A DNA stretch of 64,000 bases. It comes from SP197 sp965242595 (lineage in GTDB: Bacteria > Pseudomonadota > Alphaproteobacteria > SP197). The notes below the pieces were generated by a model. The model saw nothing but the letters and a program-made list of their open reading frames with translations, searched no databases and was not told the DNA's origin. Within the stretch, counting starts at the first letter, position 1; each line of letters opens with the position of its first letter. The stretch covers positions 1,302,001-1,366,000 of the forward strand of contig OZ251464.1 in the NCBI GenBank assembly GCA_965242595.1, written 5' to 3'. The position numbers and the translations under genes are program-made. Shown piece by piece: positions 32,535 through 41,768 of the stretch.

Positions 32535-33326
32535 ATGAATACCGCTGCCAAGGCCGTAGCTTTTCTCTCCTTTGCCGGGTGCTTGACGCTCTCTAATTCT
32601 GTATTGGCTCACTTGCCATGCGATCGTGGAAACACGCCAGAATTTTTCATGTTCGCTACAGTGCATGACGTGGTGAATTGTTTAGGAAAGGGAATCAGGC
32701 TGCACGCGAGCGACGACTACGGCCAAACATCGTTGCATTGGGCAGCGTACTATGGCGATAATCCGGAAGTAGTTGTTGAGTTAGTAAAAGCCGGTGTCGG
32801 ACCGAATGCACGAGACAAAGAAGGAATGACGCCCTTGCATCTTGCAGCATACAACACGAGAAATCCGGGAATGATAACGAAATTGACGGAAGTGGGTGCT
32901 AATTCCAATGCTCGGGATGGAGAAGGAAGAACTCCTTTACACCTTGCGGTCACATACAATTCGGTTCCGGAAGTCGTGGCCGCGCTAGTAGAAGCCGGTG
33001 CCGGCCCCAATGCGCGGGACGAAGGCGGAAAGACGCCATTACACCTTGCGGCCACACACAATTCGGTTCCGGAAGTCGTGGCCGTGCTAGTGGAAGCCGG
33101 TGCCGATCCCAACGCACGAGACGAAGATGGAAAGACGCCCTTGCACCTTGCGGCTGAATTCAGCACGAATTCGGTGGTAGTCATAACATTACTGGAAGCG
33201 GGCGCCGATCCTGCCGCAAAGACAGAAACAGGTTTCGGAAGAACTCCATGGTACTACATCAAGAGGAATCCCAGCCTCAAGGAAACAGACGCTTACTGGC
33301 GGCTTCACGAAGCGAGATTCGAATAG
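32535..33326 (+). CDS. Secreted ankyrin-repeat protein
   Basis: A 263-residue protein with an N-terminal signal peptide (hydrophobic to about residue 24, VLA cleavage) and then about five ankyrin repeats of 33-35 residues between 60 and 240, each with the TPLHLAA motif (GQTSLHWAAYYGDN, GMTPLHLAAYNTRN, GRTPLHLAVTYNSV, GKTPLHLAATHNSV, GKTPLHLAAEFSTN). Repeats 3-4 are nearly identical in DNA, suggesting recent duplication. Codon use is far more AT-rich than that of its neighbours and it stands alone on the plus strand between two minus-strand clusters, so transfer is likely. It would act in the periplasm or outside the cell through protein binding. Confidence 0.88.
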   Translation: MNTAAKAVAFLSFAGCLTLSNSVLAHLPCDRGNTPEFFMFATVHDVVNCLGKGIRLHASDDYGQTSLHWAAYYGDNPEVVVELVKAGVGPNARDKEGMTPLHLAAYNTRNPGMITKLTEVGANSNARDGEGRTPLHLAVTYNSVPEVVAALVEAGAGPNARDEGGKTPLHLAATHNSVPEVVAVLVEAGADPNARDEDGKTPLHLAAEFSTNSVVVITLLEAGADPAAKTETGFGRTPWYYIKRNPSLKETDAYWRLHEARFE

Positions 33327-33512
33327 TCGGCTATGCCGACAGGAATCCACCGGACGCGGAAGCCGAAAACTCAACCTGGAGCATGAGTAGCCCATAAGCT
33401 CTCATGCCCATTTTGTTGACTTCCCTGCGCATCCTTGTGACGCTTTAGGTGTCTGTTCGATGCCGTCAGTGCTTTTTGAGCCTGCACGACAGCTGCCGGC
33501 GCAGTCTTGCCG

Positions 33513-36371
33513 TCACCATCCTGGCAGGACAGCATCGGCGCCGGCCAGGGCGCGGCGGATGGCCGGCTCGATGGCAAGCCGTAGCTCGAGTCGCATCGCA
33601 TCGCCGCGCCGCCATGGAAGGCCGCCATGGAAGGCCGGACTAGCGCCGGCGATGCGCAGCTGGGCGGCGGCCGGGCCGCCCGGTGGGCGCTCCAGGGCGA
33701 TTTCCAGGGCGGTGAAGCGGAAATCGGACAAAGGCGCCGGACGGGCGGCGGCCGGGCCGGGGGGCAGATGGCGCAGCCGCCCCGGGGCCTCGGCCGCCAG
33801 GCTTGCGCCCTCGATGGCGATTCCGGCGGGCGAGAAGGTCAGCGGCAGACGCCCGCCGATCCGGCCCTCGCCGGTCAGCCCCGTCACGGGAAAGCGGGCC
33901 AGCAATTCGGCCAGTTCCACGCCCTTCGCCTCCAGGGTGAGCGCGTTCGGGGCCGCGCCGGGGTGGATGCGGGTGGGCGCCAGCGCCAGGCGGCCGCCGG
34001 CGAAGCTGGCCGCGGCGCCTTGCACGTCAAGGCTGCCATCGCCGGGGAGGGTCAGCGCGGCCTCGATGCCGGTCAGCGTCACGCCGCCCAGGGCCAGGCG
34101 GCGCGCCGTCAGCCTGTGGCCCCCCGCCGCCCCCGTCGTCATCGTCATCGTCGTCGTTGGCGGCGCGATGGCGGTGAGCGCGACCTCGCCCTCCAGCCCT
34201 TCTACGGCGATGGCGCCGGACCGGGCGGCCAGGTCCAGCAGCAGCAGCCGCCACGCCTGGCGCCAGCTGCCGTGTTCGCGCACCAGCTCGCCGCGCAGCT
34301 CGAAGCCGCCTTCGGCCTCGTCGATCGGGGCGCCATAGCGGGGGGAAAGATCGACCGGCTGCACGCCGCCGGCCTGGAAGGTGATCGCCGGCAGATGCAG
34401 CAGGGCGCGCAGCTGCCCGTCCTCCGCCCGCCAGTGGCCTTCGATATTGACCAGATAGCGCCCCTTCACGCCGGCGCCGGCCATGTGCAGATTGGCCTCC
34501 ATGCGCGCATCCTCGCCCCTGGGCCAGGCCGGGCGCAGGGTGGCATCGGCGCGGGCCGGGGCGAAACGGGCCGGGCGGCGCAGATCTTCCAGGGTGGTGG
34601 CCGTCGCTTCCACCTGCGGCCAGGGCGACAGGCCGCTGTTGTAGGAGGCGAGGACGGTGAGGCCGGCCAGGCGCATATCCGGCCCGGCGATGGCGAGGTC
34701 GCCGCCGCGGGCCTCCATGGTGCCTTGCAGGTGGTTCAGGCCCAGGCTGCCCAGGCGCAGGGCGATGCGGGGCAGCAGGCCGGCGACGCTGGCCGTCGCC
34801 GCCCCGCCCTCCAGGCCGTCCACCAGCAGGTCGAAGGCGGCGGCGGTGGGGCCGGTTTTCACGCGCGCGTCCCAGCTCCATTCCCCCGCCAGCCTTTCCA
34901 GCACCAGCAGCGGCAGATGCTCTGCCACCAGTTCGAGGGAGAACGGCTCCAGCGTTCGCAGGCGGGGATGGGCGAGGCTCTCGATGTCGAGCCAGGCGGT
35001 CTCGGTCAGGCGCAGATAGAGGCGCCTGCCGTCGCGTTCGACGGCGAGCGGCAGTTCGGCCAGCAGCCCTTGCAGCGTCAGGCCCGCCCCCGGCAGCGCC
35101 AGCCTTTCGGCCCGCAGCAGGGCGCCGGGGCCGGCGCGGGCCAGCAGCCGCCCATCCTCGCCCGCCAGCGTCAGCGGCAGGTCGAGGGCGGCATGGTCGA
35201 ACACCGCCCCGCCCGCCGCCCCGCCCACCGTCAGGCGGGCGAAGCCGGCTTGCAGCTGGGCGCTGGCCGGATCGCGCCCGCCCCCGTCCCCGCTGGCGAC
35301 CGCCAGCGCCAGGGTGGCGCCATCGGCGGCGACGGTCTCGCCCAGGGCCAGGCCGGCGGCGTCCAGCCGCCCGGTCGCCGTCACGGCGGAAAACTCACCT
35401 TCGGCCAGGGCGGCCAGCGGCCCGGCGGCGGCGAAGGTCAGCCGCGCTGGGGCGGCGATGGCGAGGCGGGCGAGCTCCAGACCCTGGCTGGCGGCGGCCT
35501 CGCCGCTGGCCTCCACCAGCCAGCGCCCGCCCCGGAGCTCGTCACGACGCCCGGCCAGCGCCAGCCGGGCCGCGAAGGGCGTCCCCTCGCCGCCGAAGGC
35601 GAGCTCGCCCTCCAGGGCGCGCCCGTCCCAGCGCGCCTCCAGCGCCGCCGGTCCCAGGGCGCGCCCGTCCCAGCTGGCCTGGCGCGCTTCCAGCGCCGCC
35701 TCCACCAGGGCGGGGGCCGCCGCCCCCGGCGCCCAGTCCAGCGCCACGCGCCCGGTCAGCGCCCCGGCCCGCAGGCGCGCATGATCCAGCGCCCCTTGCC
35801 GGACGGTGAACAGCGCCCGCAGTTCCGGCCCCGCCACCGGCGCCAGTTCCAGGGTGCCGGCGGCGCTGGCGATAGCGCCATCCAGGCGCCAGCGCCCGCT
35901 GCCGGTTCGCCGGTCGGGGCGCAGCACCGCGTCCAGGCGCAATCCGGTCGCCCCCCAGGGGGTGGCGATGCTGGCTTGCAGGTCTTCGAGAACCAGGACC
36001 GGGAAGGGCAGCGCAGCCCAGGACGATTCGGCCCCGGACGGTTCGACCCAGGACGGGCCGGTGAGGTCCAGCCTGGCCCCGGCGAGGGTGAGGCGCTCGC
36101 CCTGCCCGCGCAGCAGGGTGGCGGGGCGATAGGCGATGGTGGCCCGGGCGATGCTGCCGCCATCCGCCAGGCGGAGGTCGTGGACGATGGCGCGGGCAAA
36201 GCCGATTTCGGCCACGCGATAGCTGGCGCCGGCCAGCGGCGTGTCTTCCAGGGCGTAGCGGAGCGCCCGTTCGGCGATCTCGGCCCGCAGGGCGAAGGCC
36301 AGGGCCGCGCCGAGCAGGAGCGCGGCCAGGACCGCCGCCAGGATCGTGACTGCCCCGAACCGCCCCCTCAT
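33513..36371 (-). CDS. YdbH-like/AsmA-like large inner-membrane protein
   Basis: About 952 residues from the ATG at 36371; the ATG at 36398 is an alternative. One N-terminal membrane helix (FGAVTILAAVLAALLLGAAL) anchors a very long beta-rich periplasmic region of repeated 20-40 residue strands, as in the YdbH/TamB/YhdP bridge proteins that carry phospholipids between membranes. The region around LTGEGRIGGRLPLTFSPAGI matches the YdbH C-terminal domain. YdbH usually works with a small lipoprotein, YnbE, and with YdbL; neither is found downstream, where the ankyrin gene lies instead. It follows the CoxM-like gene closely on the same strand. Assignment is by architecture, not detailed alignment. 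Confidence 0.65.
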   Translation of the reverse strand: MRGRFGAVTILAAVLAALLLGAALAFALRAEIAERALRYALEDTPLAGASYRVAEIGFARAIVHDLRLADGGSIARATIAYRPATLLRGQGERLTLAGARLDLTGPSWVEPSGAESSWAALPFPVLVLEDLQASIATPWGATGLRLDAVLRPDRRTGSGRWRLDGAIASAAGTLELAPVAGPELRALFTVRQGALDHARLRAGALTGRVALDWAPGAAAPALVEAALEARQASWDGRALGPAALEARWDGRALEGELAFGGEGTPFAARLALAGRRDELRGGRWLVEASGEAAASQGLELARLAIAAPARLTFAAAGPLAALAEGEFSAVTATGRLDAAGLALGETVAADGATLALAVASGDGGGRDPASAQLQAGFARLTVGGAAGGAVFDHAALDLPLTLAGEDGRLLARAGPGALLRAERLALPGAGLTLQGLLAELPLAVERDGRRLYLRLTETAWLDIESLAHPRLRTLEPFSLELVAEHLPLLVLERLAGEWSWDARVKTGPTAAAFDLLVDGLEGGAATASVAGLLPRIALRLGSLGLNHLQGTMEARGGDLAIAGPDMRLAGLTVLASYNSGLSPWPQVEATATTLEDLRRPARFAPARADATLRPAWPRGEDARMEANLHMAGAGVKGRYLVNIEGHWRAEDGQLRALLHLPAITFQAGGVQPVDLSPRYGAPIDEAEGGFELRGELVREHGSWRQAWRLLLLDLAARSGAIAVEGLEGEVALTAIAPPTTTMTMTTGAAGGHRLTARRLALGGVTLTGIEAALTLPGDGSLDVQGAAASFAGGRLALAPTRIHPGAAPNALTLEAKGVELAELLARFPVTGLTGEGRIGGRLPLTFSPAGIAIEGASLAAEAPGRLRHLPPGPAAARPAPLSDFRFTALEIALERPPGGPAAAQLRIAGASPAFHGGLPWRRGDAMRLELRLAIEPAIRRALAGADAVLPGW

Positions 36372-36402
36372 GCTCCCATTCACGCCCCCGTCATGCACCC
36401 AT

Positions 36403-37218
36403 TCATGTCGGGCTGCGGGCGAGCGCCCTGGCGACCGCCCGCTTCGCCATCACGGTGACGAGATGGGCGCGGTAATCGGGGGTGGCGTGGAGGTCGCTGG
36501 CGAGGTCGTCTTCGGGGATGGCGATGCCAGCGATGGCTTCGGGCGTGAAATCGGCCGCCAGCGCCGCCTCCATCTCGGCGACGCGAAAGACGGCCGGCCC
36601 GGCGCCGGTGACGGCGACCCGCACCTCGTCCGTCCCCTGGGCGACCCCTTGGGCGACGAAGACGCCGACGATGGCATAGCGCGAGGCGGGGTTGGGAAAT
36701 TTCATGTAGGCGGCGCGGCGGGGGCGGGGGAAAGCGATTTCGGTGACGATCTCGCCTTCGTCCAGGGCGGTCTCGAACAGGTCGGTGAAGAAATCGTCCC
36801 CGGCGATGCGGCGGCGGTCGGTGGTCACCGTGGCGCCCAGGGCCAGCAGGGCGGCCGGGTAGTCGGCGGCCGGGTCGGCATTGGCGATGGAGCCGCCGAT
36901 GGTGCCGCGGTTGCGCACCTGGAAATCGCCGATCCCGCCCGCCAGCTCGGCCAGGGCCGGGATGGCGTCCCGCGCCTCCCGCGCCACCCGGTTGTGGCGG
37001 GCCAGGGCGCCGACGACGACCGCCCCGTCTTCGGCCCGGATCTCCCCCAGGCCGGCGATGCCGGCGATGTCGATCAGGTCGGAGGGGGCGGAAAGCCGCA
37101 GCTTCATGGCCGGCAGCAGGGTGTGGCCGCCGGCGAGATAGCGCGCGTCCTCGCCGGCCTCGAACAGGCGCCGGGCTTCCTCCACGCCGGTCGCGCGGCG
37201 ATAGCGGAAGGGGTACAT
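36403..37218 (-). CDS. CO dehydrogenase-like FAD-binding subunit (CoxM family)
   Basis: A 271-residue FAD-binding protein of the xanthine dehydrogenase family. LAGGHTLLPAMKLRL (about 28-42) is the flavin-binding loop and TIGGSIANADPAADYPAALL the second; the C-terminal 90 residues form the CO_deh_flav_C domain. The subunit passes electrons from the [2Fe-2S] subunit to FAD and on to an acceptor. The iron-sulfur subunit lies upstream and a CoxG-like gene before that. The large molybdopterin subunit expected beside them is absent from the window. Confidence 0.9.
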   Translation of the reverse strand: MYPFRYRRATGVEEARRLFEAGEDARYLAGGHTLLPAMKLRLSAPSDLIDIAGIAGLGEIRAEDGAVVVGALARHNRVAREARDAIPALAELAGGIGDFQVRNRGTIGGSIANADPAADYPAALLALGATVTTDRRRIAGDDFFTDLFETALDEGEIVTEIAFPRPRRAAYMKFPNPASRYAIVGVFVAQGVAQGTDEVRVAVTGAGPAVFRVAEMEAALAADFTPEAIAGIAIPEDDLASDLHATPDYRAHLVTVMAKRAVARALARSPT

Positions 37219-37248
37219 CCCGCCCGGCCCCCGCCCGGCCCCGCCCGG

Positions 37249-37761
<513 letters not shown>

Positions 37762-37788
37762 GGCGGGCCTCCTGCGCCAGCACGGTGC

Positions 37789-37840
37789 AGTGTCGAAGCG
37801 GGGGCGGCGGCGGTCAAGGAGCGGTCAAGGAGCGGTCAAG
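37789..37840 (-). promoter_or_regulatory. Possible internal promoter with triplicated TTGACC
   Basis: Three copies of an 11-base unit (37811-37840) each place TTGACC on the minus strand. The most proximal (37812-37817) is 17 bases from GACACT (37789-37794), about 30 bases before coxS. The distal copy overlaps the CoxG stop. Confidence 0.35.
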
Positions 37841-38303
37841 AATCTGGGGGCGGCGGCGGCGCGGCGCCCTCCAGCGCGCTCTCCAGGCGGGCGAAGAAAT
37901 CGTTGGCGATCTTGCGGGCGCTGCCCTCCACCAGGCGCTGGCCCAGCTGGGCCAGCCTGCCGCCGACCTGGCCCTCGGCCTGGTAGCTGAGCAGGGTGGC
38001 GGCGCCGTCCTCGGCCAGCGTCACGCGGGCGCCGCCGCGGGCGAAGCCGGCGACGCCGCCTTCGCCCTGGCCGCGGATGGTGTAGGCGGCGGGGGGGTCG
38101 AGGTCGTGGAGCGTCACCTTGCCGCGAAAGGCGGCGGCCACCGGCCCGATCTTCGCCTTTACCCGGGCGCGGAAGACGGTCTCGGATTCCCGCTCGATCT
38201 CCTGGCAGCCGGGAATCGCCGCCTTGAGCACGGCGGGGTCGTTGAGCGCCCGCCAGACCGCCTGGCGCGGGGCGGCGATGCGGTGTTCGCCGGAGATGTT
38301 CAT
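37836..38303 (-). CDS. CoxG-like SRPBCC-domain protein
   Basis: A 155-residue START/SRPBCC-fold protein with the CoxG pattern: N-terminal ISGEHRIAAPRQAVWRALND, PAVLKAAIPGCQEIE, KAKIGPVAAAFRGKV and a late SARKIANDFFARLES helix, with a short Pro-rich tail. CoxG in CO-oxidising bacteria helps recruit CO dehydrogenase to the membrane quinone pool. Its ATG overlaps the stop of the last antiporter D-like gene (ATGA), a direct translational link between the Mrp and Cox groups. Confidence 0.88.
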   Translation of the reverse strand: MNISGEHRIAAPRQAVWRALNDPAVLKAAIPGCQEIERESETVFRARVKAKIGPVAAAFRGKVTLHDLDPPAAYTIRGQGEGGVAGFARGGARVTLAEDGAATLLSYQAEGQVGGRLAQLGQRLVEGSARKIANDFFARLESALEGAAPPPPPDS

Positions 38304-39991
38304 GGCCAGGCTCCCGCCAGGAGATGGAACAGCAGCACGGCGGCCAGCACGGCCAGCGCCGCCAGCGAGGCCGCGCCCATGGTTGCATCCGCGCGGCGCG
38401 CCAGGGCGAAATGGACGACGCCGCGTCCGGTGGCGGCGATGGCGTCCTGGACCGGCGCCGCCAGCCGCGCCAGGGCGGCGCGGGCGTCGCGCGCGGCGCG
38501 CGGCAGCAGCCAGCGATAGCTCCAATCCGCGTCCAGGTTCACGCCCGGCATTTCGGGCGGATAGAGGGCGGTGAGCTTCAGCACCGTGAAGGCGGCGGCC
38601 GAGAAGAACAGCAGCTGGCACTGGGCCACGATATGGCTCCAGGTGTAGGGTTCGAAGATGGCGGCGGTGACCGGCAGCGGCAGCAGATCGTAGAGCAGCC
38701 AGGGATAGACGCCGTTGAAGATGCACAGCAGGGCCGCCAGCCCCATGGCGACCAGCATCGGCGCCGGCGCCTCTTTGGGCCGCAGGCCGCTGTCATGGGC
38801 GAAGAAGGCGAAGAACGGGATCTTGATGCCGGCGTGGTGGAAGACGCCGGCCGAGGCGAACAGCAGGGCCAGCCAGATCCAGTCGTGGCCCTGGCCGATG
38901 GCCTCGGCCATGACGATGGATTTGGAGACGAAGCCCGAGAACAGGGGGAAGGCGGAGATCGAGGCGGCGCCGACGATACAAAGCCCGGTGGTGGCCGGCA
39001 TGGTGCGGTAGAGGCCCCCCAGCTCGGAACCGGCCATGCGCCCGGTGCGCCACAACACCGCCCCCATCGACATGAACAGCAGGCCCTTGAAGATGACGTC
39101 GTTGAAGGCGTGGGCGAGGGCGCCGGCGATGGCGAGCTCGGTGCCGATGCCGATGCCGCACACCATGAAGCCCAGCTGGTTGATCATGCTGTAGGCCAGC
39201 ACCCGGCGCAGGTCGTCCTCGATCACGGCGTAGAAGATCGGGAACATGGCCATCGCCGCCCCGATCCAGATCAGCTCTTCGGCGCCGGGGAACAGGCGCG
39301 CCAGGGCATAGATGCCGACCTTGGTGGTAAAGCCGCTCATCAGCACGGCGCCGGTTTCGGTGGTTTCCGGATAGGCGTCGGTGATCCAGCTGTGCAGCAG
39401 GGGAAAGCCGCATTTGACGCCCAGGGCCAGGAACAGCAGCCAGCCGGCCAGGCCCTCCAGTTCGATGGGGGCGAGCGCCAGGCCGCGCCCCTCCGATTCC
39501 AGGGCCAGGATGCCGCCCACCAGCAGCAGGCCGGAACCCAGCTGGATGGCGAGATAGCGCAGGGTGGCCCGTTCCGCCCGGCGGCTGCGCCGGGCCAGGA
39601 TGAAGAAGGCGGAGGTCAGCGCCAGGCCTTCCCAGAACAGGAACAGGGCGATCAGGTCGCCGGCGAACACCGCGCCGGTGGCCGCGCCGGCATAGCCCAG
39701 GGCGGCGGCATGCTGCATGCGGTCGCGGGTGTGCAGGATGTAGATGGCGCCGATCAGCGCCGCGATGTGGAACAGCCAGCCGAACAGCAGCGACATGCGG
39801 TCGGCCGCCACCAGGGCCACCTGGCGCCCGGCGAGCTCGATGCCGAGATAAGCCCCCGGCTCGACGAACCACAGATTGACGATGCCGGCCAGCGGCGTCG
39901 CCACCGTGACCGCCGCCCGCAGGCGGGGGCCGGCGACCAGCGCGGCCGCCGCCCCGACCAGGAAGATCAGGAAGGGCGCCGCGCCGCTCAC
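38300..39991 (-). CDS. mnhD: Mrp-type antiporter subunit D homologue (third copy)
   Basis: A 563-residue polytopic protein of the NuoL/M/N-MrpA/D family, with about 14 helices. IALFLFWEGLALTSAFF carries the conserved Glu of helix 5, and KCGFPLLHSWITDAYPETTE the Lys/His proton-path residues. A C-terminal extension of about 100 residues (from LTALYPPEMPGVNLDADWSY) ends in one more helix. It begins with GTG overlapping the stop of the 78-residue gene upstream. One of three D-type subunits in this operon. Confidence 0.88.
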   Translation of the reverse strand: MSGAAPFLIFLVGAAAALVAGPRLRAAVTVATPLAGIVNLWFVEPGAYLGIELAGRQVALVAADRMSLLFGWLFHIAALIGAIYILHTRDRMQHAAALGYAGAATGAVFAGDLIALFLFWEGLALTSAFFILARRSRRAERATLRYLAIQLGSGLLLVGGILALESEGRGLALAPIELEGLAGWLLFLALGVKCGFPLLHSWITDAYPETTETGAVLMSGFTTKVGIYALARLFPGAEELIWIGAAMAMFPIFYAVIEDDLRRVLAYSMINQLGFMVCGIGIGTELAIAGALAHAFNDVIFKGLLFMSMGAVLWRTGRMAGSELGGLYRTMPATTGLCIVGAASISAFPLFSGFVSKSIVMAEAIGQGHDWIWLALLFASAGVFHHAGIKIPFFAFFAHDSGLRPKEAPAPMLVAMGLAALLCIFNGVYPWLLYDLLPLPVTAAIFEPYTWSHIVAQCQLLFFSAAAFTVLKLTALYPPEMPGVNLDADWSYRWLLPRAARDARAALARLAAPVQDAIAATGRGVVHFALARRADATMGAASLAALAVLAAVLLFHLLAGAWP

Positions 39992-40224
39992 CGCCGGTCC
40001 TCGTCGCTTTCGTAATGGTCTTCGCGGCGCCGGATCGCCTTGCGCATCTCCTTGGCGATCAGCACCAGCACGACGCAGGCGGCGAAGCCGTAGAGGGTGT
40101 GGAAGGTGGGCAGCGCCTCCCAGGGGTGGGAGACGTGGCGGTGAATGACGAAATCGGCCGCCAGGGCCAGGGCGCAGGCACCGGCCAGGGCGGCGATCAG
40201 GGCGGTGACGGTTCTCTGTTTCAT
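39988..40224 (-). CDS. Small two-helix membrane protein in Mrp operon
   Basis: A 78-residue protein with two predicted membrane helices (VTALIAALAGACALALAADF and LYGFAACVVLVLIAKEM) and a charged tail RKAIRRREDHYESDEDRR. No named family is recognised. It lies 13 bases after the second D-type gene and overlaps the third by 4 bases, so it is part of the antiporter operon and may be an accessory subunit. Confidence 0.75.
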   Translation of the reverse strand: MKQRTVTALIAALAGACALALAADFVIHRHVSHPWEALPTFHTLYGFAACVVLVLIAKEMRKAIRRREDHYESDEDRR

Positions 40225-40237
40225 GCGGTCGCTCTCG

Positions 40238-41731
40238 TCAGGGCCCCGCCGGGGCCGCGAACAGGCCCTCCAGCAGGGCGAAGGCGGGGTCGGGGAAGAA
40301 GAAGGTGGCGAAACACAGCAGCGCCGTGAAGGCGATGGCGGCCAGGCAGGTGGCGGGCGCCTCGGCCACCCGTGCAGGCGAGGTGCCGGGGGCGGCGCGC
40401 AGAAAGGCGCGCAGCGGGATGGGGAGCAGATAGGCGACGTTCAGCAGGGTGGCGACGCCCAGCACCAGGACGAAGATGCCCTGGTCCGCATCCAGGGCGG
40501 CCTCGAACATCAGCCATTTGCTCCAGCCGGAAAACGGGGGCAGGCCGATCAGGCTGAGGCTGGCTATGGTGAAGGCGGTCATGGTGAGCGGCATGACGCG
40601 GCCGATGCCGTCCAGCTGCGAGACCTCCGTGCGGTGGTGGGCGACCAGGATGGCGCCGGCGCAGAAGAACAGGGTGATCTTGGCAAAGGCGTGGCTGACG
40701 ATGTGCAGGCCGCCGCCGATCAGGCCGGCCTGCTGGGCGAGCAGGGCGGCCAGCACGATATAGGAAAGCTGGCCGATGGTGGACCAGGCCAGCCTGGCCT
40801 TGAGATTGTCTTTGGTGAGGGCGACCACCGAGGAGGCGACCACGGTGAAGGCCGCCACCCATTGCAGCGCCTCGGTCACGGCCAGGCCGCGCATCAGGTC
40901 GTAGCCGAACACGAAGGCCGTGACCTTCAGGATCGTGAACACCCCCGCCTTGACCACGGCGACGGCGTGCAGCAGGGCGCTGACCGGAGTCGGCGCCACC
41001 ATGGCCGCCGGCAGCCAGCCGTGGAAGGGCATGAGCGCGGCTTTGCCGACGCCGAAGACGTAGAGCGCCAGCAGCAGGCCGGCCCCGCCCGGCGAGACCT
41101 TGCCGGCCAGGATGCCGCCCGGCGCGAAATCCAGCGTGCCGGCCAGGGCATGGGTGGCGACGATGGCGACCAGCAGAAAGGCGATGGAGGTGGTGAGCAG
41201 CAGGCCCAGATAGATGCGTCCCGCCCGCCGGGCGGCGGCGTTGCCGGCATGGGTGACGAGCGGGAAGGTGGCGAGCGTCAGCGCCTCGTAGAAGACGAAC
41301 AGGGTGAGCAGATTGCCGGCGAAGGCCACGCCCATGGCGGCGGCGATGGCGGCGGCGAAAAAGGCATAGAAGCGGGTTTGATCGGCGGCGCCATGGCTGC
41401 GCATCTCGCCGATGGCATAGACGGTGGTGACGATCCACAGCCCGCTGGCGGTCAGCGCGAACAGCAGGCCCAGCGGTTCCGCCTCCAGCGCCAGCTCCAG
41501 CCCCGGGAAGGGTTCCGCCAGCACCATGCGCAGCTGAGCGCCCGCCTGCTGGGCGGCGGTGGCGGCGGCGGTGGCGGCGAACAGGGCGACGCCGGCCGTC
41601 AGGCTGACCGCCTCGCGCAGATTGGGCCAGCGCCCGGCGGCCAGCACGCCGGCGATGGCGACCAGCGGCACCGCCACCACCGCCAGCGCCAGCCAGCCGG
41701 GATCGCCCAAATTGCTCATCGCCCCGTTCAT
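40238..41731 (-). CDS. mnhD: Mrp-type antiporter subunit D homologue (second copy)
   Basis: A 497-residue NuoM/MrpD-like membrane protein. LLTLFVFYEALTLATFPLV carries the helix-5 Glu; GKAALMPFHGWLPAAMVAPT and PVSALLHAVAVVKAG the helix 7-8 Lys/His motifs; LAWSTIGQLSYI is the second signature. About 14 helices. Start at 41731 or the ATG four codons later. Proton- or sodium-translocating subunit. Confidence 0.9.
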   Translation of the reverse strand: MNGAMSNLGDPGWLALAVVAVPLVAIAGVLAAGRWPNLREAVSLTAGVALFAATAAATAAQQAGAQLRMVLAEPFPGLELALEAEPLGLLFALTASGLWIVTTVYAIGEMRSHGAADQTRFYAFFAAAIAAAMGVAFAGNLLTLFVFYEALTLATFPLVTHAGNAAARRAGRIYLGLLLTTSIAFLLVAIVATHALAGTLDFAPGGILAGKVSPGGAGLLLALYVFGVGKAALMPFHGWLPAAMVAPTPVSALLHAVAVVKAGVFTILKVTAFVFGYDLMRGLAVTEALQWVAAFTVVASSVVALTKDNLKARLAWSTIGQLSYIVLAALLAQQAGLIGGGLHIVSHAFAKITLFFCAGAILVAHHRTEVSQLDGIGRVMPLTMTAFTIASLSLIGLPPFSGWSKWLMFEAALDADQGIFVLVLGVATLLNVAYLLPIPLRAFLRAAPGTSPARVAEAPATCLAAIAFTALLCFATFFFPDPAFALLEGLFAAPAGP

Positions 41732-41768
41732 GGCCCGCCGCCTGCCGGGCGCGTCTGCCGGGGGGCGG

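Noticed and set aside
33371..33512. Remnant of ynbE or ydbL after the YdbH-like gene
   Set aside because: The minus-strand translation here shows neither a lipobox nor YdbL motifs.
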